DNA from: Acidobacteriota bacterium
GTDB taxonomy: Bacteria; Acidobacteriota; Blastocatellia; Pyrinomonadales; Pyrinomonadaceae
NCBI GenBank assembly: GCA_003222895.1
Contig: QHXI01000114.1
Span: 1-63,555, forward strand
DNA length: 63,555 nt
Direction of reading: 5' to 3'
In this document: piece after piece, positions 27,317-35,738 of the stretch
How positions within the stretch are numbered: position 1 is the first letter of the stretch
How the letters are laid out: the number at the start of each line of letters is the position of its first letter
Made by a program: the position numbers and the translations under genes
The notes under the pieces: model-generated
The model's database searches: none
What the model saw: only the letters and a program-made list of their open reading frames with translations
Told to the model about the DNA's origin: nothing

Positions 27317-28264
27317 ATGACTATACGCGGCGCGCGGTGCGGCTCGCAAGCGCCGCTTAGATCGACGAAGTCGGATGTGTTAGCGTGTGAATATCCGAGC
27401 GTGATCGCCTTGCCTGAATCGAAATATCAACGCGAAATCGAAGTTGCGACCGAACTCGCGCGCGACGCGGGAGCAATCTTGCTCGCGCACTATCACAGTT
27501 CGTTTCTGGTTGAGCAAAAGATAAACGCGTTGCAGGAAATCGAAGAAGTGACCGCCGCCGATCGCGAGGCAAACGATCTCATCGTGCACCGATTGCTATC
27601 GGAATTTCCTGACGACGGGATTCTCGCTGAAGAATCAAAAGACACGGAACGCCGGCTGGAAAAGGATCGCGTATGGCTGATCGATCCGATGGACGGCACA
27701 AAGAATTTCATTCAACGCGATGGCGATTTCGCGGTGCAGATTGGCCTCGCAATTAATGGCGAAGCTGTGGTGGGCGTTGTCTATCAACCAGTCCGCGATG
27801 TGCTGTATCGGGCCGCGCGCGATGCAGGATCGTGGATCGAGATGAAAGCCGAACCCGCAGCGCGCATGCAAGTTTCAAACGAAAACGATCCCGGTAACAT
27901 GATATTGGCGTCGAGCCGCTCGCATCGCAGCCCGCGCATGGAGCGGATCGTCGAATCGTTCGGGTTCAAGAAAGAAACGCGGCGCGGATCGGTCGGCGTG
28001 AAAGTCGGTTTGATTGCCGAGCAGCATGCCGACATTTACTTGCATCTTTCGCCGGGCACCAAACAGTGGGACACATGCGCTCCCGAAGTAATCTTGATCG
28101 AAGCCGGCGGTCGTTTGACCGATCTGTTCGGACAACCGCTGCGCTACAACGGCGTGCGCGTCGACAATCGCAACGGCATCGTCGCGAGCAACGGCGCGGC
28201 GCATGAATTGATGATCGAGAATTTGAAACCGCTGCTGCGAGAGTTTGGCCGGGTGCCGGTTTGA
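27317..28264 (+). CDS. Inositol-monophosphatase-family phosphatase, CysQ-like
   Basis: A Mg-dependent phosphatase of up to 315 residues. Metal-binding motifs: 'LAEESKD' (Glu), 'WLIDPMDGTKNF' (DPxDGT, the signature) and 'WDTCAPEVILIEAGG' near the C-terminus. The 'TKNFIQRDGDFAVQIGL' stretch favours the CysQ/3'(2'),5'-bisphosphate nucleotidase branch, which recycles PAP, over inositol monophosphatase. The first 28 residues look unlike the family, and a GTG at 27401 would give a better start; neither has a strong ribosome site. A long palindrome follows the stop directly. Confidence 0.85.
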   Translation: MTIRGARCGSQAPLRSTKSDVLACEYPSVIALPESKYQREIEVATELARDAGAILLAHYHSSFLVEQKINALQEIEEVTAADREANDLIVHRLLSEFPDDGILAEESKDTERRLEKDRVWLIDPMDGTKNFIQRDGDFAVQIGLAINGEAVVGVVYQPVRDVLYRAARDAGSWIEMKAEPAARMQVSNENDPGNMILASSRSHRSPRMERIVESFGFKKETRRGSVGVKVGLIAEQHADIYLHLSPGTKQWDTCAPEVILIEAGGRLTDLFGQPLRYNGVRVDNRNGIVASNGAAHELMIENLKPLLREFGRVPV

Positions 28265-28267
28265 TTC

Positions 28268-28418
28268 ATCCACAGATTACCCAGATTCAGGAAAAAAGCC
28301 AGCCACAAAAAAGGCACAAGAGGCACAAAAATAAAGGGCGGAAGAATAATTCCTTTTGTGCTTTTTGTGCATTTTCGTGGCTTGATCTTTTTTCTGTGAA
28401 ATCTGTGTAATCTGCGGA
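28268..28418. repeat. Long imperfect palindrome family, copy 3
   Basis: The third full copy of the 8101-8243 family, about 150 bases: CCACAGATTACCCAGATTC at the left against GAAATCTGTGTAATCTGCGG at the right, and inner GCCACAAAAAAGGCACAAG against CTTTTTGTGCATTTTCGTGGC. It lies exactly between the stops of two converging genes (stop at 28264, stop at 28421-28419), where it may end transcription from both sides. Confidence 0.85.
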
Positions 28419-28886
28419 CTAATTCAGCTCCTTCTTCAGCATCGCAATCTGTCCCGCATGATAAAGATCATGCTGAATCACTCCGTGCAGCGTCACGTAA
28501 ACACTCGACTTGCCTGCGAGGATCGGTTCATCCAAACGCGATTCCATCCCCAGCGAGATCGCGTCCACTAAAGCTAGATGCCCTCGATCCAGCGCAGCCT
28601 TCGTTTGTTCCCAGGCTGCTTCGCTCGAGTCATCCGGCGGCGGCCCATCTTCGGGAGAAGAAACGACAACTTCGGCTGCGTCTCCTTGCAAACGACGGCG
28701 TCCTACGTCTTCCCACACCGCTATGTGACGCACCAGTTCATAGATGCTATGCGCGCTTGCGAGCGGCCGCGCCTGCGCTTGTGCGGCAGTGACTCCGTTT
28801 AGCACTTCTTTCACCGATGGACCATGCCACGCACTGCCTTCATATGCTCGCTTGAGTTGATCCAGAATTCTTTCGATCTCAGTCAT
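28419..28886 (-). CDS. DinB-family protein
   Basis: A 155-residue four-helix-bundle protein of the DinB/YfiT type. The three-His metal site is seen as 'YELVRHIAVWED' (first His) and 'VIQHDLYHAGQIAML' (second and third), so metal binding is likely intact. Members include thiol S-transferases (bacillithiol, mycothiol) and proteins of unknown role. Here the substrate cannot be told. Monocistronic, diverging from the DUF1015 gene with 83 bases between the start codons. Confidence 0.9.
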   Translation of the reverse strand: MTEIERILDQLKRAYEGSAWHGPSVKEVLNGVTAAQAQARPLASAHSIYELVRHIAVWEDVGRRRLQGDAAEVVVSSPEDGPPPDDSSEAAWEQTKAALDRGHLALVDAISLGMESRLDEPILAGKSSVYVTLHGVIQHDLYHAGQIAMLKKELN

Positions 28887-28969
28887 CGCTTCTCCGTTTC
28901 CTACTTTTGCAAATCATACGATCGGCGGTTAGTCTTACGCCACAATCAAGATCATTTCCGGGAGAACAC

Positions 28970-30199
28970 ATGGCCATCATTCGTCCATTCAAAGCTCTTC
29001 GTCCGCCGGTCGAACGCGCCGCAGAAGTCGCCGCAGTTCCTTACGACGTGGTAAACACGGCAGAAGCGCGCGCACTCGCGTCGGGTAATCCGTTGAGTTT
29101 TCTGCACGTGTCTCGTCCGGAAATTGACTTGCCGGACGGCACTCCGATTTACAGCGATCGGGTTTACGGTAAGGCGGCTGAGAATTTCACTAAGCTAAAA
29201 AAAGACTGCCCGCTAAAAAATGAAGAGACGCCGAGCCTCTACTTCTATCGATTGATCATGGGCAATCACGAGCAGATTGGCATCGTTGCTTGTTGTTCAG
29301 TAGATGAGTACGACCGGGACATAATTCGCAAGCACGAGCGCACGCGGCGCGATAAGGAAGATGATCGCACGCGCCACATCCTTGTGCTGCGAGCGCAAAC
29401 CGGCCCAGTGTTTCTGACTTATCGCGCGCAAGAAAAGATCGATGGGCTGGTTGCTGAAGCGCTCTCTGGCAATCCGCCGTTGTATGACTTTGTCGCTAAC
29501 GATGACATTCGTCACACAATCTGGCGCGTGCCGAATTATCAGCGGCTGGTCGATGCGTTTGCCGGCGTTCCGTATCTCTACATCGCCGACGGCCATCATC
29601 GTGCAGCGAGCGCCAGCCGTGCGCGAGCGGAATTGAAGGAACAGAGTTTTGGCATCGTCGGCAATGAAGAATACAACTTCTTTCAATGCGTGCTGTTTCC
29701 CGATAACCAGTTGCAGATCCTTCCTTACAACCGCGTCGTGCGCGATCTGAATGGCATGTCATCCAAAGATTTTCTCGCGCGCGCCCGCGAAAGCTTCGAA
29801 GTAACTGAGAATGGATCGCCTTCACCAAAACAGCGCGGCAATTGGAGCGTGTATCTTGATGGTAAATGGTATGGACTTGCCCTGAAGGATGAAGGTTCGC
29901 GGCCGTCGGGCGCAGTTGAATCACTCGATGTGAGTGTCTTGCAGGATCGTCTGCTCGATCCAGTTCTCGGAATCAAAGATGTGCGCACCGACAAGCGGAT
30001 CGATTTCGTTGGCGGCATTCGCGGCACTGAAGAGTTAGAGAAGCTCGTGAATGAAGGCAAAGCAGCCGTCGCGTTCTCGCTTTACGCGACAACGATCGAC
30101 GATTTGCTGAAGGTGAGTGACGCCGGAGAAATCATGCCGCCGAAATCAACCTGGTTCGAGCCGAAGCTCAGGGATGGCTTGTTGAGTCACGAGATCTGA
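28970..30199 (+). CDS. DUF1015 family protein
   Basis: A 409-residue cytoplasmic protein of a widespread uncharacterised family (COG4198). 'MAIIRPFKALRPP', 'AAVPYDVVNTAEA' and 'IADGHHRAASASRAR' are family hallmarks. The DGHHR block resembles the catalytic-site motif of the ParB/sulfiredoxin-like fold, which includes the free serine kinases SerK and SbnI. From memory, DUF1015 genes often sit beside serA/serC; here they are about 3 kb from serA. A link to serine phosphorylation is therefore worth testing but unproven. The start is the ATG at 28970 with GGGAG upstream. Confidence 0.9.
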   Translation: MAIIRPFKALRPPVERAAEVAAVPYDVVNTAEARALASGNPLSFLHVSRPEIDLPDGTPIYSDRVYGKAAENFTKLKKDCPLKNEETPSLYFYRLIMGNHEQIGIVACCSVDEYDRDIIRKHERTRRDKEDDRTRHILVLRAQTGPVFLTYRAQEKIDGLVAEALSGNPPLYDFVANDDIRHTIWRVPNYQRLVDAFAGVPYLYIADGHHRAASASRARAELKEQSFGIVGNEEYNFFQCVLFPDNQLQILPYNRVVRDLNGMSSKDFLARARESFEVTENGSPSPKQRGNWSVYLDGKWYGLALKDEGSRPSGAVESLDVSVLQDRLLDPVLGIKDVRTDKRIDFVGGIRGTEELEKLVNEGKAAVAFSLYATTIDDLLKVSDAGEIMPPKSTWFEPKLRDGLLSHEI

Positions 30200-30478
30200 C
30201 GTGTCCGAAGCCCGACCGTAAGGGAGGGCTACTCATGCCACCATGGCGAAACGCGATTACATCGATTTTCAGGATAGAACTTCCCCACTAGGCTATCTAA
30301 TTCACTTTTCGGTGCTATGGCACTTGGCTACACATGGCAGTACGCCCTATCTGTGGACGGACGATGAGCTTCGTAGGGCGATCGATTACGTAATCAATGG
30401 GCAAGGTGATGAGCCGTTTCGATAAAGATCGTGGTGAAGTTGGTAGCCCTCCCTGACGGTCGGGCTTCTGACACGTCA
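30197..30478. mobile_element. MITE-like relic: 36-bp inverted repeats around a deleted RAYT transposase
   Basis: Two 36-base arms face each other: 30197-30232 and 30443-30478, differing at two positions only. Each carries TGACGTGTC at the outer tip and the REP core GAAGCCCGACCGT-A/C-AGGGAGGGC. The outer tips form the TGA stop codons of the two flanking converging genes, so the element fits the gap between DUF1015 and hemW exactly. Inside is a relic of a REP-associated tyrosine transposase (see 30243-30425). It could also act as a bidirectional transcription barrier. Confidence 0.85.
30243..30425 (+). pseudogene. RAYT (REP-associated tyrosine transposase) remnant
   Basis: The open frame codes 'MAKRDYIDFQDRTSPLGYLI'; skipping one C at 30303 continues as 'TFRCYGTWLH' (30304-30333), which is the conserved N-terminal block of RAYT/Y1-type transposases. 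After a junction near 30335-30345 the original frame gives 'YLWTDDELRRAIDYVINGQG', the conserved C-terminal end of the same family. The middle, with the catalytic HuH pair and Tyr, is gone. So the gene has both a one-base insertion and a large internal deletion and cannot be active. Confidence 0.85.
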
Positions 30479-31627
30479 AGCCAGGGCCGCAAACACTTCA
30501 TTCGATAGCAGTGCTCCACGCGTCGTCAGCTTGAGCAATTCGCCCTCGATTTCGATCAATCCGGCTGTGCGCAATCGATCGAGCTCGCCGTTGTATTCCT
30601 CGCGCAGATTTTTTCCAAACCGCGATTCATACGTCTGCAGATCGATTCCTTTCATCAGACGCAATCCCAGAAAAATCGATTCTGAGCGGGTCTCTTCATC
30701 ACTCAATATCGTTCGATCCACAATCGCCGAATCACCCTGCTCAATCATTTCGACGTACTTCGCCGCGTCCCGTTCATTGGCCCAACGTTGGCGCGCGCCG
30801 TCGTAGGAATGCGCGGAATTTCCAAAGCCATAATAAGGACTGCCTACCCAATACTTGGTGTTGTGACGCGATTCGAAACCAGGCAAGCAGAAGTTTGAGA
30901 TTTCGTAATGCTCATAACCGGCGGCACACATTTGATCGATCATCGTCGCGTACATCTCAGCCGCGAGATCGTCGTCAGGTTTCGGTCGCATGCCGCGGTT
31001 GATTTGATCCGCGAGCGGCGTGCCCTCGTGCACGTCGAGCAGATACAGCGAAAGATGTTCCGGTCTGAGTTTCAGCGCATCATCAAGATTTCGTTTCCAT
31101 CCGGCCATCGTCTGCCCGGGCAACCCAGCAATCAAATCAAGGTTGATGTTCGCGAATCGCGCATCGCGCAGAAGCGCAAACGTCTTTCGAACATCGGCTG
31201 AATCGTGCGTCCGGCCAAGCAACTTCAATTCACGATCGTCGAAAGTCTGCGCGCCGAAACTGGCCCGATTAATTCCGAGGCTTCGCCACGCGCGCATCGT
31301 TGCGCGTCTCGATTCGGGGTCGGCCCCGCCGTCTCCAGGATTAATCTCGAGAGAAATTTCCGGCGCATCGATTACCTCGAATCGATCTTTGACCGCACCC
31401 AGGCTTCGTTTGATTTGCTTTGTCGATAACAACGACGGCGTGCCGCCACCGAAATAAATCGTGTCGACCGTCGCCGGCTTATCAATCTCTCGCCAGTCAT
31501 GAATCTCTGAACAAAGCGCATCGACATACGTTTCGGCAATCTCGCTCTGGTACATTTCGGTCGCGAAATCGCAGTACGAACAGCGCGAGCGGCAGAACGG
31601 GATGTGGATGTACACGCCGGCATTCAT
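30476..31627 (-). CDS. hemW: HemW / oxygen-independent coproporphyrinogen oxidase-like radical SAM protein
   Basis: A 383-residue radical SAM enzyme. The N-terminus 'AGVYIHIPFCRSRCSYCDF' carries the CxxxCxxC cluster motif followed by Cys-Asp-Phe, the pattern of HemW rather than HemN. Other HemW blocks are 'TIYFGGGTPSLL', 'EINPG', 'GINRASFGAQTF' and 'HTKYWVGSPYYGFGNSAHS'. HemW proteins bind heme and deliver it to respiratory enzymes; older annotations call them coproporphyrinogen dehydrogenases. It diverges from lipA, with 41 bases between them. Confidence 0.93.
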   Translation of the reverse strand: MNAGVYIHIPFCRSRCSYCDFATEMYQSEIAETYVDALCSEIHDWREIDKPATVDTIYFGGGTPSLLSTKQIKRSLGAVKDRFEVIDAPEISLEINPGDGGADPESRRATMRAWRSLGINRASFGAQTFDDRELKLLGRTHDSADVRKTFALLRDARFANINLDLIAGLPGQTMAGWKRNLDDALKLRPEHLSLYLLDVHEGTPLADQINRGMRPKPDDDLAAEMYATMIDQMCAAGYEHYEISNFCLPGFESRHNTKYWVGSPYYGFGNSAHSYDGARQRWANERDAAKYVEMIEQGDSAIVDRTILSDEETRSESIFLGLRLMKGIDLQTYESRFGKNLREEYNGELDRLRTAGLIEIEGELLKLTTRGALLSNEVFAALA

Positions 31628-31668
31628 GACCTTTGCATTATAGATGCTAGAATGAAATTACCTTAAAG

Positions 31669-32562
31669 ATGTCCCGCGAACTTCGAGTACTCAATACCAA
31701 ACCGCGCCAGCCCAAACCTGAGTGGCTGCGGATTCGCCTGGGCGATCCGACGAACCAGAATAATCTGTTGAAGCTGATTCAAGGGCTAAACCTGCATACG
31801 GTTTGTCAGGAAGCGCGGTGCCCAAACATCTTCGAGTGCTGGGCTAACCGGACTGCAACCTTTATGTTGGGCGGCGACATCTGCACGCGCCACTGCGGCT
31901 TTTGCGCAGTGGGCAAAGGCGCGCCGGGCTCGCTTGACGTCAACGAACCACGCAACGTCGCTGCAGCTGTTCGTCATTTGAATCTCGCGCACACAGTGAT
32001 TACTTCGGTGAATCGTGACGACCTGCCTGACGGCGGCGCCGCGCATTGGGCCGAAACGATTCGTCAGGTACGCGCGCTGAATCCGGAATGCAAGATTGAA
32101 GTTCTGATTCCCGATTTCAATGGTGATCAGGACGCGCTGAACACCGTGCTCGATGCCAAACCGGACGTTCTCAATCACAACACCGAAACGATCGCGCGGC
32201 TCTATCGTCGTGTGCGCCCCGATGCCGATTACCAACAGTCGTTGACCTTAATTACACGCGCCTCGGATCGTCGCGATCGAGAGAAGAGCGTCATGCTGAC
32301 CAAGAGCGGCATCATGGTTGGACTCGGCGAAGAGTTCGACGAAGTTGTCGAGTTGATGAAAGATTTGCGCGCCGCTTCCTGCGACATCATGACGATCGGC
32401 CAATATCTGCAACCGCACGCGCGACGCTTACCGGTCGAGCGATATGTCACTCCCGAAGAGTTCGATCGCTGGCGCGACATCGGAATGGCGATGGGATTCA
32501 AGCACGTGCAGTCCAGCCCGTTGACTCGTTCGTCCTATCACGCGCGCGAACAAGCGGAATAA
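31669..32562 (+). CDS. lipA: Lipoyl synthase LipA
   Basis: A 297-residue radical SAM enzyme that inserts two sulfurs into protein-bound octanoyl groups. Both clusters are encoded: the auxiliary one by 'CQEARCPNIFEC' and the radical SAM one by 'CTRHCGFCAV'. 'PDFNGDQDALNTVLDAKPDVLNHNTET' and 'QYLQPHARRLPVERYVTPEEF' are diagnostic; the C-terminal 'SSPLTRSSYHA' carries the Ser ligand of the auxiliary cluster. No lipB is adjacent. The short divergent gap with hemW must hold both promoters. Confidence 0.97.
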   Translation: MSRELRVLNTKPRQPKPEWLRIRLGDPTNQNNLLKLIQGLNLHTVCQEARCPNIFECWANRTATFMLGGDICTRHCGFCAVGKGAPGSLDVNEPRNVAAAVRHLNLAHTVITSVNRDDLPDGGAAHWAETIRQVRALNPECKIEVLIPDFNGDQDALNTVLDAKPDVLNHNTETIARLYRRVRPDADYQQSLTLITRASDRRDREKSVMLTKSGIMVGLGEEFDEVVELMKDLRAASCDIMTIGQYLQPHARRLPVERYVTPEEFDRWRDIGMAMGFKHVQSSPLTRSSYHAREQAE

Positions 32563-32580
32563 TTCTCGCGAACTCCAGAA

Positions 32581-33366
32581 ATGAATCTCAAACGCAGCGT
32601 CGCGATCCTATCGATTGCGGCGTTTATCTTATTCGCGTTCGATTCATGCCGTCGGAAGCAGACGCGGAACCGTTTGGACGAATCGCATTTCCCGTCGATT
32701 GTGCTATGGGCTTGGGAGCGGCCGGAGGATTTGCGCACCTTGGACTCGAAACTCTTCGCGGTGGCCTTTCTCGCGCAGACGCTTACGTTGAGGGGCGATG
32801 AGGTGTTATTCACTCCGCGTCATCAACCGCTGAATGTTTCGCCCGATGCAAAATTGATGGCAGTAACGCGGATCGAATCGCAGAAAACGACCGGCCAACG
32901 CGCGGCGTTGAGCGAAACGCAAAAGCAAAAGCTGGTGTCATTAATCGTGAACACTGCGGGGCTCGGAAATGTTTCGGCGATTCAAATCGATTTCGATGCG
33001 GCGAGTTCTGAGCGCGATTTCTATCGCTCGTTATTGCGGGAACTGCGACAGCGGCTTCCGGATGGGGTTCCGCTTTCAATGACCGCGCTGGCTTCGTTTT
33101 GCGTGGGCGATCGTTGGCTCGATGATCTGCCGGTCGATGAAGCTGTCCCGATGATTTTTCGCTTGGGCGCCGACGATCGAACGATCAAGAACATGCTGGC
33201 CGGCGGCGATGATTTTCGCGAGCCGCTTTGTCGACGAAGTTATGGCGTCGCAACCGACGAAGTCTTCCAGATGAAACGTGATCCGTCGCGTCGCTTGTAC
33301 ATCTTCAACAACCGCCCATGGAACGAAACCAGCATCGCGGATTTGCAAAAAGGATGGTTGAAATGA
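32581..33366 (+). CDS. DUF3142-type exported or lipid-anchored protein
   Basis: A 261-residue protein with a hydrophobic N-terminus (residues 5-22) ending 'FAFDSC', a weak lipobox, so it may be a lipoprotein. 'FPSIVLWAWERPEDLR', 'IQIDFDAASSERDFYRSLL' and 'PLSMTALASFCVGDRWLDDLPVDEAVPMIFRLG' agree with my memory of the DUF3142 family. The fold looks like a TIM-barrel glycoside-hydrolase-like protein with the Asp residues in 'DFDA', but no function is established. It begins 18 bases after lipA and may be cotranscribed. Confidence 0.75.
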   Translation: MNLKRSVAILSIAAFILFAFDSCRRKQTRNRLDESHFPSIVLWAWERPEDLRTLDSKLFAVAFLAQTLTLRGDEVLFTPRHQPLNVSPDAKLMAVTRIESQKTTGQRAALSETQKQKLVSLIVNTAGLGNVSAIQIDFDAASSERDFYRSLLRELRQRLPDGVPLSMTALASFCVGDRWLDDLPVDEAVPMIFRLGADDRTIKNMLAGGDDFREPLCRRSYGVATDEVFQMKRDPSRRLYIFNNRPWNETSIADLQKGWLK

Positions 33367-33384
33367 CCGTGTGGTGAATTGGCT

Positions 33385-34491
33385 TTAGGTAAGAATCGTC
33401 ATTGCCGCATCGAGCATACGCATCTGCACACCCAGCCATTGCTTGCTCAACTCGCTCGCGTGGCAATCGACCGCGACGCTGTTAGCCAGGTCAGGCAACA
33501 TCACGCGTTCGCGAAAGTCAGCTATCAAATGAGCGTCGGTAAAGACAGCGACTATCTCCTGATAAATTCGATAGCTGAAATAATCGAAGTTTGACGATCC
33601 CGCGACCAGATACTCATCATCGATCAGCATCGCCTTCAGATGGCTCATGCCGTCGCGATACAGACGTAGATCGATCTGGGAACGCGCTGACTCAAGCCGC
33701 GCGTAATTCGCAAAATAACTCCAGTTGTTGGCCTTCGGCGTGACGATCTTCACATCGACGCCGCGGCGCGTCGCGTCGCGCAGATGTTCGTAAAAAGGAA
33801 AAGTTATGTAGGGGCTCTCGACGAAGATCGAATCGCGAGCCTCGTCGATCAAATCCAGCACGCGTTGAAAGAACGGGCGATTCCGGCGTCCATCTAACGT
33901 AAACAGTTCAAGATCGTTCGTCAGTTCTCTTGCCAGACGATCTTCTCCGTTCCAACTCGCCGCGAAATCATCCGAAAGAAAGTCGACGGCTTCGGCGTTA
34001 TCAATTCGCAGCATCATGTCGTGCCAAGCAGCGTTGTGTTCGCTGAAATTGATGCCGCCGAGGTAAGCAACGTCGTGATCGATAATGATCAGTTTCTTGT
34101 GATTGCGACTAAGCAATTTGCGCGGCGATAGGCCATACGGGTTTGTGAAGCCAATCTGAACGCCGGCTTGTTTCAGCTCGCTTATCATCGTCGCCGTTTC
34201 ATGCGCTTCATTGCGCAACTCACGATCGAAAAAGTTCGCGGGCGAGTACTTGAACCGGTCGCTCAAGACAATTCGCGTGAACGAATCGGCGAGAACTCGT
34301 TTGTCCGGCGCAGACGACGACGCGAGCGCTGCGGCTAACTGTTTACCAACTGAATCGCCTTCGAAGGCAAACGTCTGAACAAACACCAATCGCCGAGCGC
34401 CGGCGATGTCTTCGCGCAGTCGCGAGCAGAATTCGTTGAAGTCGACGAGAAGCTCTGTAGGCATGTCAGACGATTCGCGCTTGGTGCTCAA
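33385..34491 (-). CDS. Phospholipase D-like protein, cardiolipin-synthase type
   Basis: A 368-residue protein with two HKD motifs: 'NHKKLIIIDHDVAYLGGINFSE' (written in part) near residue 135 and 'SHLKAMLIDDEYLVAGSSNFD' near residue 287. Each supplies the HxKx4D catalytic set, so the protein should transfer or hydrolyse phosphatidyl groups; cardiolipin synthesis is the common role. Unlike E. coli ClsA it lacks N-terminal membrane helices, which places it nearer ClsB. Start could be residue 1 or 10. Confidence 0.88.
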   Translation of the reverse strand: MSTKRESSDMPTELLVDFNEFCSRLREDIAGARRLVFVQTFAFEGDSVGKQLAAALASSSAPDKRVLADSFTRIVLSDRFKYSPANFFDRELRNEAHETATMISELKQAGVQIGFTNPYGLSPRKLLSRNHKKLIIIDHDVAYLGGINFSEHNAAWHDMMLRIDNAEAVDFLSDDFAASWNGEDRLARELTNDLELFTLDGRRNRPFFQRVLDLIDEARDSIFVESPYITFPFYEHLRDATRRGVDVKIVTPKANNWSYFANYARLESARSQIDLRLYRDGMSHLKAMLIDDEYLVAGSSNFDYFSYRIYQEIVAVFTDAHLIADFRERVMLPDLANSVAVDCHASELSKQWLGVQMRMLDAAMTILT

Positions 34492-34625
34492 TGCGGGCGA
34501 GGACCGCCTATCCCGCGGCCTGATTGTATGCCATCACCTGCTGAAATCGCGAACTTTGCGCGCGGGTAAATCCAGAAATTCTTTGGTAGAATGCGGCACA
34601 ACCAGATTGCAGCGGAACTGCCCCG

Positions 34626-35609
34626 ATGCTTCACATTCATAACGGCGATTCAACTGCCGAGACCGCAAAAAAGACCGATCTGCCGGGCGAACATCTCGCG
34701 TGGCGCGAGGCACTGGTGTGCGGGCCGGCGCCGGGCCACCTGGCCGAAGAAGATTTTCTGAAAATGCGCGCTGCGCATCTGGCGCAATCCTACGGCGTGC
34801 AGTTTGAAAAATGCGAGACTGAATTGCGCGCGCAGCATCGAGCTTTGCGAAAGTTTTCCGATCATGAAGAAGTCGTGCTCTGGTTCGAACACGATCTGTT
34901 CTGCCAAGTGCAGTTGATCTATTTGCTTGATTGGTTCGCGGAGCGAGAGTTGGCCCAGACCAGATTGAGTCTGATCTGCATCGGCGATTTTTCGGGCATC
35001 GAAATTTTTCATGGACTCGGCCAGTTGAATGAACCGCAGTTGTCATCGCTGTTTCCCGAACGGAGAGAAGTCACCGCGGCGCAACTCCAGCTCGCGTCTG
35101 ACGCGTGGCGCGCATACTCCGGGCCGGATGCTTTGGGGTTGATTAGTCTGCTAAAGACTGATTTGTCGGCGTTGCCGTTTCTTGAAATCGCTTTGCGCAA
35201 ACACCTCCAACGGTTTCCTTCAACCCGCAACGGCCTGGGTCGAGTTGAAAATGCCGGCTTGGAATTGATCGCGAACGGTTATCGGAAATTCAAATCTCTT
35301 TTCCCCGCTTTCACGCGGCACGAGCGCGAATATGGTTTTGGTGACGCGCAGCTTTATCTAGAGCTGAAGCGCCTGGCGCATGCCGCAAATCCTTTTCTCA
35401 CAAATGGCGGCAATCCGACTTTGGATCCAGGACAAATTTTTCTTTCTTCATTTGAACTGACTGAGCACGGGCTCGCGGCGTTGGCGGGTGAGGAAGATTT
35501 CGTCGTCAAGAACGGAATCGACGAATGGCTCGGCGGCATTCATCTGAAAGGAAGCGAAGCCGCGTGGCGCTGGGATGATGACACGCAGCAGTTGCTTGTT
35601 AGTCTGTAG
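34626..35609 (+). CDS. DUF1835-type protein
   Basis: A 327-residue cytoplasmic protein. The N-terminal part 'LHIHNGDSTAETAKKTDLPGEH' and 'EVVLWFEHDLFCQVQLIYLLDWF' are the conserved blocks of the DUF1835 family. The C-terminal two thirds are helical, with 'FPSTRNGLGRVENAGLELI', also seen in relatives. The role is not known. The gene starts 135 bases from the divergent phospholipase gene and is followed closely by a secreted protein gene. Confidence 0.78.
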   Translation: MLHIHNGDSTAETAKKTDLPGEHLAWREALVCGPAPGHLAEEDFLKMRAAHLAQSYGVQFEKCETELRAQHRALRKFSDHEEVVLWFEHDLFCQVQLIYLLDWFAERELAQTRLSLICIGDFSGIEIFHGLGQLNEPQLSSLFPERREVTAAQLQLASDAWRAYSGPDALGLISLLKTDLSALPFLEIALRKHLQRFPSTRNGLGRVENAGLELIANGYRKFKSLFPAFTRHEREYGFGDAQLYLELKRLAHAANPFLTNGGNPTLDPGQIFLSSFELTEHGLAALAGEEDFVVKNGIDEWLGGIHLKGSEAAWRWDDDTQQLLVSL

Positions 35610-35738
35610 ACCACATCTCCAACGATGAACCGACATAGGATTGTTTATCGCTCCGAATGGGCGAGTTCGTTCGAGCGCGTTGACCATCGATTCGCGCGGC
35701 GGCTAGTATTCGCCGCAACCCGAAAGGAGCTTTCGCTC

